A program made the position numbers and the translations under genes. From a virus, in the IMG/VR virus record IMGVR_UViG_3300011445_000481, positions 1 to 30,664 of that record: 30,664 bases of DNA. One strand, 5' to 3'. Below the pieces are notes generated by a model, which was not told the origin of the DNA, did no database searches, and saw nothing but the letters and a program-made list of their open reading frames with translations. Of this stretch, positions 13,137 to 22,792 are shown piece after piece. Position 1 is the stretch's first letter, and each line of letters begins with the position of its first letter.

Positions 13137-16100
13137 ATGAGTGACACGTCCATCTTCACGCCGGAGGTGGCGCCGGTCATTTCCCGGTTTGACGCTACGC
13201 CCGACCTCGCGCGCGTGGATCGCAACATCCAACAGATCTCGGCTGTCGAGTCCACATGGTCCCTGCCCCCACTGCCCGACGAGTTCAAGGCCGACCTCGC
13301 CACGCTCGGCGACGTTGACGACGTTGGGCTCTTTGACTTCCTGACCGGGATCGAGGACGAGATTCGACAGGCCAGAGAGCCTGAGATTCCCCAGCTCCCG
13401 CCGATCCCGAACCGGGGCATCGATCAGGGCCGAATCATCGTTGCCTCACTCTCGGGTAATCCCGCCCCGCAGGTGGCCACCGAGGACGCCGTGATGCGCA
13501 CCAAGCTGGATATGATCCGGCACGGTCTCATCGACATGGACCCGTCGAAGGTCGATTCGTCGTGGAGCCCGGAGTTCAACCGCTTCCGCAACGATCTGGC
13601 GTTCGAGCGCTACGACGAACGGCTACGCGGCAGCCGCGAGGGCGCGATGCCGCTCTCGGGCGTCATGGACCTGTTGAACGACTTCACGTCGCCGTCCGGC
13701 CTCCTGTCCGCCGCCACCCAGCTCGACATGTTCTGGGACTTCGGCAACATCGGCAGCGAGATCCAGACCTGGGGCGACAAGTGGCGGAAGCTGGGCGAAG
13801 CCAAGAACCCGCTCGACTGGGGCGCGAAGCTGTGGGACGCCCTGACCGGGCCGATCGATGACATCCTGCTTCCGATCATCAACGTCGGCCTGATGTTCGC
13901 AGGCGTCGGCGCTGCGTTCAACACCGGCCGGATCGGGATGCTGATGGCGCGCGGCCGCAACATCGACATGATCGGTGACCTCTTCCGCACCTCGAAGCTG
14001 GCCAAGTTCACGGGCGGCGAGGCTGCCCTCAAGAACTTCACCGAACTCGGCCGTGCATCCTCGATGGCCACCCGTCTCGGGCGGGCTGACAACGCTCTAG
14101 CGCGAGGGGCCGGCGAGGCGCTGCGCAAGTGGCGCGCGGCGCTGCCGGTTGCGACGGCCAAGGGTCTCGTGCAGCCAGGGATGCGCCTCGGGTTCGTCTC
14201 GCAACTGGAAAGTCGGATGGGCTCCTACGAAGGCGGCGTCAGCCTGGCCGACGTCTCAGACCCGGTGAACGAACTCTCGGAACGTCTCTACGCTGCGGGC
14301 CAGACCCCGGTCATGTTCCTGCCAGAGGTGATGATCGCGCCGTACAACATCTTCCGTCCTGGGACGTTCTTCCGCAGGGCCGGCGAAGGCACCGGAGTGG
14401 CGTCGAAGCTTGGCAAGGGCGCACGGTTCGCTCTCGGTACCGCTCCCGGGCGCGCTGGGGTGGGGGCCACCATCGGCGCAGCGGCCGGCACGGCGACAGG
14501 CGATGACGGCGGAGACATAGCGAGAAGCGCTGCTATCGGCGCGGGCGCGGCGGCGATAGCACCCGCTGCGGGCCGCTTGCTGATGCGCGAGAACGTGCCC
14601 GGCGCGATCAAGGCTGCGGCCCTCTCGGCCGGCGCTGGAGCGCTTCTGGGCGACTCGCCTGATGACGCCGCCTGGGGGGCGGCGGCTGGTATCGGCCTGT
14701 TCGGCGTCTCGCCAACTGTTCGACGCATTCTGTCTGAACGCCTGCCGTCTATCAACCGGGCGATCAGGGCCAGCGGCCGGGGCCTCGACCTGATGTCGTT
14801 CCGCCCGATAGCGGACCAGCACGAGCCGGCGATGGCCGTCCACGTCGGCATGGTCGCCCATCTGGAGACCGGCATCACCACCGCCGCCACGGCGGAGGAG
14901 GCCGCTGCGATGCGAGGCCGTCTGAACCAGTGGAACACGAACGTTCGCATGTCGGGTGTGAAGCACGCCTTGGCGGAAGAGATGCGCCTCGCCACCGGAA
15001 ACGAGATCGCCGACGAGGTGGCTGCCGCCACGATCGTCTGGGCGAACACTCTGCTCGGCATCGACCATATCGCGAGCACGCAGGCGAAGAGCTTGACCGG
15101 CGGAGCGTGGCGTGGGCGTTGGCATTTCGCACGCAACAAGCTGGTCAACCAGATCCGCCCGTTCGCGGCCACCGATGACGTGGGAACCGACGCCTGGTTC
15201 GATGACCTGTCGATGGCGATGGCGATGACCGAAGCTGGGCAAGCGGCGTCTCGCCGCGAACTTCTGAGCCGTGCCGGCACGATCCGCGCCAGGCTCGTCG
15301 CTGATCCAGAGCAGGCCGCGCGCCTGGCGGCTGCACACGACAAGACTGCTGTCGAGACCCTGACTCAGCTCTGGCGTCCCGAGAACATGCCGAAGCCGGA
15401 CCCGAACGCTCCGTTCGACCCCGGCATGGAGGCGCCGGGCATACCGGGTATGGCCGGTCTCGGTGCTGAGGGCCGCGCTTTGCTCATGCAGAAGTACATG
15501 CCGCAGATCTGGGACAAGTTCGGCAACTGGCCGAAGTTCACGGCATCCACCGATTCAGTCCGCCGGTCGCGCGCGTCCGGCCTTCTCGATCCGGCCGAAC
15601 TCATCCCGGCCAAGACCCGCACCGGCCGGCGCTCACACATCACCGATGTGACCCGCCGCGACCGCGCCACGCGCGCGGTGAACGAGGCGATGACCGAATC
15701 CGCGCTGACAGAGAAGGGCGATGGCGTCTGGGACGCGGCGACGAGCGTCCTCGCCCCAGGCGTGCTGCCTGGCCGCATGACGATCGCCGACCTTGCCACC
15801 AAGTCTGGCCAGGAAATCTTCGAGCTGCGTGAAGAGGTCTCAGACCTCCTCGACGCCCGTAAGCACCTGGAGCGCCTGGACCGGCTGGCGGGCGGCGCCG
15901 GCCAGCGCGTCGAACGCCTCCTGCCCAGGTCTGTCGAGATGCCGCAGTCGCCGGACTGGCGGAGCGTCATGAGAGACGTGGGGATCGAGGATCTGACCCC
16001 GCAACAGATCGGCCACCTTGTTCGGGAGACGTTCCACCCGAGCACCGTTGACGAAGGCGGCAGAATGGTGAGCCGCTCGTTCCCTGGCGAGGACTCGATG

Positions 16101-18698
16101 ATCTACATCGTGAAGTTCGCCAAGCGCAAAGGTGTCTCCGTCGATCAGCTCACCTCGTACATCAACGACGAGGCGGTCAAGCTGGCCGACGACGCTGCCC
16201 GCTGGGACGAGTACGGCCTGCCTCTCTCGATGGCCGACGAGAACGGCCGCACCCTCACCGGGTTCGACGCGCTCAAGAAGCGCTCGAAGGATCTCCACGA
16301 ACGCTGGCAGTACGCCGCCAAGGAAGTCGATGTCAAGAAGCTGGCTGCCGACTACCGTGCCGCCGGCCGCATGGCCGACGCCGACGAAGTCGAAACCCTT
16401 GCTGCCGCCCTCCAGGCGGACAACTACAAGCTGATGCACGGCGTCGAGTTCGCGATGCCGGAGGATCTCGCCCTGGTACCTGGCGGCATCTGGGCGGACA
16501 TCAACCGCAAGCACATGAACTACGCCACGCTCGGCAACTTCTTCAAGGGCCGGCTGCCGGCCGAAGGCCACATCATCGCTGATCTGCGGCACCGTGCCGC
16601 GCTGGTGAGGGAGCTGTCCGAACTCAAGGATTCGACGTTGAGCGGAGTTCGCACCGACTCGGAGGAGGTCGACGGCATCCTCGACTTCCTCCAGCGCTGG
16701 GTGCGTGCGGACCAGGATCGCGTCGAGGATCTAACCCGCCACATGGATCTCGGTTCGGTCACCAGGCGCACCGTCCAGAGGGTCACCACATCGATGACCC
16801 CGGTGAACGTCGAGGACGTGCAGTCGCGCGGGAAAGAGATCCGCAACGCTCTGATGAAGGAGGCCGGCTTCTCTGACTCGGAGGCGCGCGCGATCGTCCG
16901 CGCCACGGCGAAGTTCCGCAACGGCACGTTCAAAGACATGGGCCTGTACGCGTTCGAGGCCAAGGCTCGCTCGGGCAACCAGGCGGCATGGGCGCTCAAG
17001 ACGCTTTCAGGCGCCAAGTACGGCGAAGGCTTCCTCGCGCGCGGTCGAGGGCAGCGCGCTCTTGGTGCCACCGCTGGTGCGATAGCTGGCAGCCAGGCCG
17101 AGGCCGAGGGTGACACGTTCGAGAACCGCCTCGCCAAGGTTGTGCTCGGCGGCGCAGCCGGCGCGGCGGTGGGAACCGTAGCCCCGAACGTCCTCAAGAA
17201 GGTCGCCGACCCGCTGGCCAGCGCGGCTCGCGACTGGCGCTACGGCTACCTCGCCGACAACCTGGCCCGCGCGCGTGACTCACTGCGCTTCACAATCTCG
17301 CCGATCTTCGATGCATCTCGGTACACGGAAGGTATGATGCTCGCCCAGACGGGCGCGCCGATGCGCTACACGCGCGAGGTGAAGGACGCCGCCGGGCAAG
17401 TCGTCCACAAGGTCGGCGATCGGGTGATCCTGCCGGGGAATATGACACCCCGCGCGCTCAAGAAGAAGATCGGCGTTGAGGCGTACGAGCGCCGCATCGG
17501 CCAGTTCCAGAAGTTCTCCCGTGACCGCCAGGACTTCGACCCGGAGGCGCTCGACTCGACCGGCCGTTGGTTCAAGCAGGTCGGGATTCTGGGCTTCTCG
17601 CCTGTGGACTGGATGGGCACCGCTTTCGCCCGACTCATGGGTGAAGGGTTCAACGCCGACGAGGCATACGACGCCACCCGTCGTATGTATACCTACGCCA
17701 CCGGCAAAGGTGTCGGTCGCGCGCGGTCGGCTGCCGAGATGTCGGTGAACTTCATGTTCTTCCCCTTCTCATTCCAGAAGAAGGCGATGAGCCACCTCGC
17801 CAAGTGGATGAACGACGACCTCGGTCGTTCGATCATGCTCCACGACGCGTTCAAGACGTACGAGCTGCTCGATGAGCAGTTCAACCTGGAGGACCGCTGG
17901 CGGGACTACTTCCCGTGGATTCAGCAGCTCCAGCGGCTCAACCTGTTCGCGTACGGCCTGTCGATGGGACGCTTCGGCGGCATCAACTCGCAGATGTTCG
18001 AGACCGGCGGGAAGCTGGCCTGGAACATGTTCGTCCCGGTCGGCATGAAGATTGAGACCGACAACGCCGAGGAAGTCAAGGCGCTCACCCGCAACCTGCT
18101 GCCGGTGCTCAACGACATCAACTGGATGTCACGCAACCTGCACGAGCAGGCCAACGTGATCAGCTCGCCGGCCCACGTAACGCGCGCGTCCGAGCGCAGC
18201 AAGGGCTGGGAGGAGTGGAACCAGTTCAAGGCCGACTTCGACGCCCAGCTCCGTGAGCGTGGCTACACGCTGGAGGACATCCACAACAAGCCGTGGCTGA
18301 GCGACGCGCTCGCGTTCTATGAGGACAAGCGGACCGAGCTGCAACGCAAGTACCCGGCGTGGTGGGAGTCCCGCAACGAGACGATCGGCAACATCATGGC
18401 GGAGGAGCAGGAGCGCAACGACGCCATCGACCGCTTCGCCACTGACACGCGCGCTGGGATCGCGCCGTCGATGGACGACGCCATGATCAACGAGTTCGAG
18501 ACGGTGCTCGCCGAGATCAAGGATCGCTTGCGGCTCACGGCCGGGATCACCTCATTGGAGGACGCGCCGCCCGAGGTGATGGACATGATCCGCAAGATGG
18601 CGGTGGGCTTCGCCCAGCAGAATCCGCGGTGGGTGTCGATCTGGGAGCGGTTCTACCTGAAATCGTTTGGACCCCTTACTGTGGAACGTCGGCTCTGA
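13137..18698 (+). CDS. Giant probable internal virion / ejection protein (1853 aa)
   Basis: ATG 13137 lies ten bases after GGGGTG; the frame opens at a GTG at 13125. The protein is mostly charged helix, interrupted by hydrophobic or Gly/Ala-rich segments at about 240-262 (ILLPIINVGLMFAGVGAAF), 435-500 (GVGATIGAAAGTATGDDGGD) and 1305-1355 (GGAAGAAVGTVAPN), which look able to enter membranes. A late region reads FMFFPFSFQKKAMSHLAKWM. Giant proteins of this kind near virion transglycosylases often are ejected with DNA or line the channel through the envelope. A tape measure is the alternative, but no tail-assembly frameshift pair is seen. The extreme C-terminus (YLKSFGPLTVERRL) is repeated at the end of the following HNH gene. 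Confidence 0.8.
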   Translation: MSDTSIFTPEVAPVISRFDATPDLARVDRNIQQISAVESTWSLPPLPDEFKADLATLGDVDDVGLFDFLTGIEDEIRQAREPEIPQLPPIPNRGIDQGRIIVASLSGNPAPQVATEDAVMRTKLDMIRHGLIDMDPSKVDSSWSPEFNRFRNDLAFERYDERLRGSREGAMPLSGVMDLLNDFTSPSGLLSAATQLDMFWDFGNIGSEIQTWGDKWRKLGEAKNPLDWGAKLWDALTGPIDDILLPIINVGLMFAGVGAAFNTGRIGMLMARGRNIDMIGDLFRTSKLAKFTGGEAALKNFTELGRASSMATRLGRADNALARGAGEALRKWRAALPVATAKGLVQPGMRLGFVSQLESRMGSYEGGVSLADVSDPVNELSERLYAAGQTPVMFLPEVMIAPYNIFRPGTFFRRAGEGTGVASKLGKGARFALGTAPGRAGVGATIGAAAGTATGDDGGDIARSAAIGAGAAAIAPAAGRLLMRENVPGAIKAAALSAGAGALLGDSPDDAAWGAAAGIGLFGVSPTVRRILSERLPSINRAIRASGRGLDLMSFRPIADQHEPAMAVHVGMVAHLETGITTAATAEEAAAMRGRLNQWNTNVRMSGVKHALAEEMRLATGNEIADEVAAATIVWANTLLGIDHIASTQAKSLTGGAWRGRWHFARNKLVNQIRPFAATDDVGTDAWFDDLSMAMAMTEAGQAASRRELLSRAGTIRARLVADPEQAARLAAAHDKTAVETLTQLWRPENMPKPDPNAPFDPGMEAPGIPGMAGLGAEGRALLMQKYMPQIWDKFGNWPKFTASTDSVRRSRASGLLDPAELIPAKTRTGRRSHITDVTRRDRATRAVNEAMTESALTEKGDGVWDAATSVLAPGVLPGRMTIADLATKSGQEIFELREEVSDLLDARKHLERLDRLAGGAGQRVERLLPRSVEMPQSPDWRSVMRDVGIEDLTPQQIGHLVRETFHPSTVDEGGRMVSRSFPGEDSMIYIVKFAKRKGVSVDQLTSYINDEAVKLADDAARWDEYGLPLSMADENGRTLTGFDALKKRSKDLHERWQYAAKEVDVKKLAADYRAAGRMADADEVETLAAALQADNYKLMHGVEFAMPEDLALVPGGIWADINRKHMNYATLGNFFKGRLPAEGHIIADLRHRAALVRELSELKDSTLSGVRTDSEEVDGILDFLQRWVRADQDRVEDLTRHMDLGSVTRRTVQRVTTSMTPVNVEDVQSRGKEIRNALMKEAGFSDSEARAIVRATAKFRNGTFKDMGLYAFEAKARSGNQAAWALKTLSGAKYGEGFLARGRGQRALGATAGAIAGSQAEAEGDTFENRLAKVVLGGAAGAAVGTVAPNVLKKVADPLASAARDWRYGYLADNLARARDSLRFTISPIFDASRYTEGMMLAQTGAPMRYTREVKDAAGQVVHKVGDRVILPGNMTPRALKKKIGVEAYERRIGQFQKFSRDRQDFDPEALDSTGRWFKQVGILGFSPVDWMGTAFARLMGEGFNADEAYDATRRMYTYATGKGVGRARSAAEMSVNFMFFPFSFQKKAMSHLAKWMNDDLGRSIMLHDAFKTYELLDEQFNLEDRWRDYFPWIQQLQRLNLFAYGLSMGRFGGINSQMFETGGKLAWNMFVPVGMKIETDNAEEVKALTRNLLPVLNDINWMSRNLHEQANVISSPAHVTRASERSKGWEEWNQFKADFDAQLRERGYTLEDIHNKPWLSDALAFYEDKRTELQRKYPAWWESRNETIGNIMAEEQERNDAIDRFATDTRAGIAPSMDDAMINEFETVLAEIKDRLRLTAGITSLEDAPPEVMDMIRKMAVGFAQQNPRWVSIWERFYLKSFGPLTVERRL
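18654..18698 (+). repeat. Copy 1 of the YLKxFGPxTVERRL coding end
   Basis: The last 15 codons of the giant gene. Protein copy 2 at 19115-19159 shares 12 of 14 residues. Eleven of those 12 shared residues use a different synonymous codon; only the Tyr codon and the stop match. This copy uses AT-richer codons (AAA, TTT, GGA, CTT, ACT, GAA, CGT) unlike its surroundings. Confidence 0.9.
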
Positions 18699-19159
18699 TG
18701 GCTCCGCCACGCCAGGACTACTCAAACGGCAAGACCTGTACGGGCTGCGATCGGAACCTTCCGGTGTCAGAGTTCAGCATCCGAGCTGACCGGCAGCGAC
18801 CCCGGTCTCGCTGCCGCGCGTGTGAGAGCGAGGCGGCGAGACCGCGTGCGAGACATAGAACCCAAACGCAACGGGAGGAGTTGCGGGCCTACCGGCTCCT
18901 CCGCAAGTTCGGGATCACCGTCGAGCAGTACGACGAGATGTTCGCCGCTCAGGGCGGCGTGTGCGCCATCTGCTCTTGCCCACCGCACTACAAGCGCTTG
19001 GCCGTGGACCACAATCACGAGACGGGTCAAGTCCGCGGCCTGCTCTGCGGTTGGTGCAATCGGTCTCTCGGCGGGTTCCGCGACTCTACAGAATTGCTAG
19101 TGAGCGCTGCTCGGTACCTCAAGGACTTCGGTCCGATCACGGTCGAGAGGCGCCTGTGA
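18698..19159 (+). CDS. HNH endonuclease of the endonuclease VII-like family, probable free-standing homing enzyme
   Basis: 153 residues from ATG 18698, which overlaps the stop of the giant gene (TGATG); a longer frame to 18629 lies inside that gene. A zinc ribbon (CTGCDRN at 8-23 region, CRACES) is followed by the nuclease core CAICSCPPHYKRLAVDHNHE, then GLLCGWCNRSLGG: His/Asn catalytic residues and four Cys holding zinc. Such enzymes cut DNA at specific sites and spread by homing. The ends betray an insertion: the protein starts MAPPRQ, as the next gene does (MAPPRN), and ends like the giant protein (FGPxTVERRL). The gene is less GC-biased than its neighbours in places. A role in virion or DNA maturation is the alternative. 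Confidence 0.92.
   Translation: MAPPRQDYSNGKTCTGCDRNLPVSEFSIRADRQRPRSRCRACESEAARPRARHRTQTQREELRAYRLLRKFGITVEQYDEMFAAQGGVCAICSCPPHYKRLAVDHNHETGQVRGLLCGWCNRSLGGFRDSTELLVSAARYLKDFGPITVERRL
19115..19159 (+). repeat. Copy 2 of the YLKxFGPxTVERRL coding end
   Basis: The last 15 codons of the HNH gene. Codon choice (AAG, TTC, GGT, CCG, ATC, ACG, GTC, GAG, CGC) is typical of the phage, so this may be the original end of the giant gene, now fused to the endonuclease. See 18654-18698. Confidence 0.9.
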
Positions 19160-19175
19160 TCTGGGGGGTTCATTG

Positions 19176-21107
19176 ATGGCTCCTCCGAGAAACCTCCCCC
19201 GTGAGGACGACACCGGGCCAAGCCCGCTCGATGACATCGAGGGTCTGTCTCCCGAAGAGATAGTCGAATACATCCGAACGAATCCCGGCCTGTCGAACGA
19301 CGAGGTCACGGAGATCGTCGCGTACTTGCAGACAGCGAGCGCCGGGGACCCGACGCATCAGGCCGAGTGGACTGATGCGATGCTCGCGGCTCAAGACGAG
19401 TTCGACGGCACCGACGAAGAGTTCGATCAAGGGGTTCAGACGGCGCTCACGGGTCAGCCTCCGCCCGGCGACTTCGATGACGTGCAGCTTGACGAGGATG
19501 AGGCGGAGGCGACGGCAGCCACTCTCCAGCAAGCCTACGACGAGTACCTCGCCGCGAACAACGATATTCCTCCTTCGGAGGCGTGGCTGCGGAACACGGC
19601 GTTTGAGCTTGGCATCGAGAACCCGACCCAAGCCGTCGAACAGTTCAGAGCTGATCTAGAGGCTGCCAATGAGGATGATGACGATGACGACGGCAACCCC
19701 AACGATCCCGGCGAGCAGGTGTTCACCGAGACCACCCTCGCCGACTGGGCGCTCCAGAAGATCCTCGGCCTGACCAACGGCCCGATCACGCCTGAGATCG
19801 AGCAGCGGATCGTGGACTACTTCAACCTGTATCACAACGGCAACTTCGAGTCGATCGAGGACGTTGCTCCTTTGCTGGAGGAAGCGACCCGCGAGAACCA
19901 GATCCTTGTCGAGGCGGCGGCGCTGGATGACACGCCGGAGCAGGGCTGGACGGTGCGAGTGCCCAACGGCCGGTCGATCGCTATCCCTGGCAATGTGGCG
20001 GAGAACCTGTTCACGAACTTCGGCTTCGACATCCTGGGCGCCAACCGTCTGGCCCGCCTGATGGCGATGGGGCCGGCGAACGCCCTCCCGTACGAGGACC
20101 CGGTGGAGAACATGCTCGTCGTGGCCGGGCTGATGCGCGGCCTCAACATGCAGGGTGACCTCGCTGGTGAAGAGCAGGCGGACTCGGAGGCGCTCACGGA
20201 CGAAGAGCGCGAACGTCGGCTCCATGAGGGCGAGCTAGCGGTCGGCCGGGCGTTCCCTGGTGGCTTGGAGGCCATCGACGTCGCGTCCACAGCGCGCGTC
20301 ACCGGCCACGCGGCCGGTGGCCAGAACGTCGGCCCGGTGAGCCGCATGCCTACAGGCCGTACCGAGTTCGGCGTGGCGTACGCCACCGAGCGCTTCCGCC
20401 AGGGCTGGGAGCGCTACCAGGACGTGGGTCTCGCGGTGGTGTTCGCGTTGGACGGTCCTTTGGCCGCTCGGATCGCTGCCACGGGTGGCGATCCTGAGAA
20501 GCTGACGCCCGAGGACGAGCTTCTCACCTGGAACATCATCCGGCGCACCAGCGGCCAGACGGCCGAGTCGTGGCTGGAGTTCGCACCGGAGTCACCGCTC
20601 TCGTTCTTCAACCAGCGTTTCGGCCGCGGCGGCAGCGGAGGTGGCGGCGGAGCCGGCCGCATCCGTCCGATCCTCGACCGTGACCAGGTGACCCAGGAGT
20701 TGGAGCGGGTGATGCAGAACCTTCTGCTGATCTCACCGTCCGACGCGCTCAAGGAGCAGTTCTACAACGAGACCCAGGCCGCGCTCGACAACGCCGCCGA
20801 AGGCCAGCAGCTCGACATCACGGCCAAGGTGCTCGCGTTCGCGCGCGGCCAGGCCCGCTACGACGAGCTGTATGGCAACAAGCCGGGCGGCATGACCGAA
20901 GAGGAGTACATGTCCCAGTTCCGTAGCGCCGAGCAGCAGATGCTTGGCGCGGAGCGTGGCGACGTCGGTTCACTGGAGGCCGGCCTCAAGACGGGCAAGT
21001 ACCAGTCAACGATCGGCTCGATCGCCGGCTCGAAGCAGGCGTTCGAGAACTCCCGCTTCATGGGGCGGACCTACGAGGCCGCTGAGATCTTCCAGGCGAA
21101 CACCTGA
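19176..21107 (+). CDS. Acidic probable virion protein (643 aa)
   Basis: ATG 19176 (MAPPRNLPREDDTG) follows a GGGGGG site; a TTG codon just before is possible. The first 190 residues are strongly acidic and helical, ending in a run of six Asp after NE (about 165-172). A Gly-rich patch (GRGGSGGGGGAGR) lies near 485-495. The C-terminus is helical (EQQMLGAERGDVGSLEAG). No catalytic motif or membrane segment is seen. By order, giant protein then this, then a transglycosylase protein then a 357-residue protein resemble a set of internal virion or tail-tube proteins. The last codon overlaps the next start (TGATG). Confidence 0.7.
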   Translation: MAPPRNLPREDDTGPSPLDDIEGLSPEEIVEYIRTNPGLSNDEVTEIVAYLQTASAGDPTHQAEWTDAMLAAQDEFDGTDEEFDQGVQTALTGQPPPGDFDDVQLDEDEAEATAATLQQAYDEYLAANNDIPPSEAWLRNTAFELGIENPTQAVEQFRADLEAANEDDDDDDGNPNDPGEQVFTETTLADWALQKILGLTNGPITPEIEQRIVDYFNLYHNGNFESIEDVAPLLEEATRENQILVEAAALDDTPEQGWTVRVPNGRSIAIPGNVAENLFTNFGFDILGANRLARLMAMGPANALPYEDPVENMLVVAGLMRGLNMQGDLAGEEQADSEALTDEERERRLHEGELAVGRAFPGGLEAIDVASTARVTGHAAGGQNVGPVSRMPTGRTEFGVAYATERFRQGWERYQDVGLAVVFALDGPLAARIAATGGDPEKLTPEDELLTWNIIRRTSGQTAESWLEFAPESPLSFFNQRFGRGGSGGGGGAGRIRPILDRDQVTQELERVMQNLLLISPSDALKEQFYNETQAALDNAAEGQQLDITAKVLAFARGQARYDELYGNKPGGMTEEEYMSQFRSAEQQMLGAERGDVGSLEAGLKTGKYQSTIGSIAGSKQAFENSRFMGRTYEAAEIFQANT

Positions 21108-22792
21108 TGGCTGCCCGGCCGATCTACGACAACGCTCCCGGAGTCGTCCTGACGCGCTTGCAGGTCGCCCAGATCGCGTATCAGGCTGGCGCGCGCGCCG
21201 GCGACCTGGAGTTCCTCGTCGCGCTCCCTGAGCGCGAGTCCAGCTACCGCCCTGGCATCCACGGGAGTGACGCCCCGCGCGAGGCGCTGACCGGCGATCG
21301 CGGCTTGTGGCAGATCAACTCGACCTGGGATCAGCAGCTCATATCTGCCGGAATTATCCGACAGGCGTCCGATTTATTCGACCCGTTGACCAACGCCCGA
21401 GCCGCGATGTACGTGCTTCAACATCAGGGGCGCTCGGCCTGGGGCATGGGCGCGTCGGGCTACGCAGCGGGCGGCGATCCGTACAAGGGTCTCAACGTCC
21501 CTGCTGCTGTCCAGGCGGTGCGCGACGCCGCCAGCCGAGGGCTTCTCGGCCAGGATTATAGAAGCGGCTCCAACATGGAGACCGGCGGCGGCTTCATGAC
21601 TTCCAGTGGTGCTCCCGGCCAGTTGCGCTACGGCACGGACCCGCTCACCGGCAGGCCAGCCGCCGTGGCCGGCGATAGTGGCGAACTGCCGTTCGACCTG
21701 CCCCGTGACGCCATTCTCGTGCGCAACCAGAGCGCCACCGTAGCCCTGTTCAATCTGGGCAACGGGATCTACATCCACTATGCCCTGCCGATGGACGGCT
21801 CGATCAACCTGGGCGGGCGTCCCGTCCAGTCGATGACGAACGCCCAGTACCTGGCGAAGTTTGGTCGTACCGTCTCAGGTGGCCACGCCGAAGAGCTGCG
21901 TCTGATGGCGACCGACTTCGGCAGCTACCGGGAGCATTGGAACCGGATTCTCGACACGGTGATCGGGCGCAACAACCCGGCGCGCAACGACCCCGATGTT
22001 CTGCGTGTCCTCGCCGAGTACGCCGGCCGGCCCGACATGGAGCAGGCCGAGCTGGAGAACAAGCTCCAGGGGACGAAGTGGTTCCAGTCGCGCACCTCCT
22101 CCGAGTTGGAATGGAACTCGCTCGCCGCGGCTGAGCAGCGCACCCGTCGCCAGGAGATGGCGACAAGGATGGCGCAACAGTGGTCCGACTTCACCGGCGA
22201 GACGATCAGCGCCAACGACAGACGAATCACCGCCAGTTTGGAGGCTGTCGTCTCCGGCAAGATGGGCTTCGGCCACTGGACTGAGACGGTGGTCAAGCCG
22301 GCGGCGCTCAAGAACAGCGAGTCGCCGTACGCGCGCGACCGCCGTACCGAGCAGGAGGCTCAGCGCGAGCGTGGCATCACGATCGAGAACACGACCGCCC
22401 GCATCCGCGACGAGCTGGAACGCTACGGCCTGACCTGGGATGCCAAGACGCTGACCACCTGGGCGAAGAACATAGTCGAGAAGCGCAAGTCCGACGACGA
22501 CCTGGTCCAGGCGATGGAGCGCGGCGCGGAGGCGCAGTTCCCCGGCCTCGGCCCCCTCAAGGGCGCCGACGTGGCGACGATGGCCGCACCTTGGCTGGAG
22601 ACCTACGAGCGCACGATGGAGAAGAAGGGCTCGCTCTACACGCCCGAGGTCCGCCGAGCGCTCGCCCAGGGCGCGCTCGTCTGGGACTTCGAGAAGGAAC
22701 TGACCAAATCCACCGGCTGGCTCAAGACTCGCAACGCCGACGAGCGGATGCATGAAGCCAACGGCCAACTCGCTGAACTGTTCGGGTACTGA
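21107..22792 (+). CDS. Virion-associated lytic transglycosylase/lysozyme-domain protein (561 aa)
   Basis: Residues 15-115 form a lysozyme-fold transglycosylase domain: ALPERESSYRPG (probable catalytic Glu44 in the ES pair), GDRGLWQINSTWD (64-75; the GLWQIN motif) and DPLTNARAAMYVLQHQG (90-107, the substrate-groove helix with the conserved Asn-Ala). It would cleave peptidoglycan glycan strands locally during DNA entry. The remaining 440 residues are helical structural sequence with no second enzyme domain. There is no signal peptide, so delivery as part of the virion is more likely than secretion as an endolysin. It overlaps both neighbours (TGATG). Confidence 0.82.
   Translation: MAARPIYDNAPGVVLTRLQVAQIAYQAGARAGDLEFLVALPERESSYRPGIHGSDAPREALTGDRGLWQINSTWDQQLISAGIIRQASDLFDPLTNARAAMYVLQHQGRSAWGMGASGYAAGGDPYKGLNVPAAVQAVRDAASRGLLGQDYRSGSNMETGGGFMTSSGAPGQLRYGTDPLTGRPAAVAGDSGELPFDLPRDAILVRNQSATVALFNLGNGIYIHYALPMDGSINLGGRPVQSMTNAQYLAKFGRTVSGGHAEELRLMATDFGSYREHWNRILDTVIGRNNPARNDPDVLRVLAEYAGRPDMEQAELENKLQGTKWFQSRTSSELEWNSLAAAEQRTRRQEMATRMAQQWSDFTGETISANDRRITASLEAVVSGKMGFGHWTETVVKPAALKNSESPYARDRRTEQEAQRERGITIENTTARIRDELERYGLTWDAKTLTTWAKNIVEKRKSDDDLVQAMERGAEAQFPGLGPLKGADVATMAAPWLETYERTMEKKGSLYTPEVRRALAQGALVWDFEKELTKSTGWLKTRNADERMHEANGQLAELFGY

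Noticed and set aside
14256-15343. Two long minus-strand frames within the giant gene
   Set aside because: They are antisense shadows with Arg/Ala/Ser-rich translations and no ribosome-binding sites.
18629-18697. N-terminal extension of the HNH protein
   Set aside because: It lies inside the giant gene; the start at 18698 overlaps the stop codon, as at other junctions, and gives the family's usual beginning.
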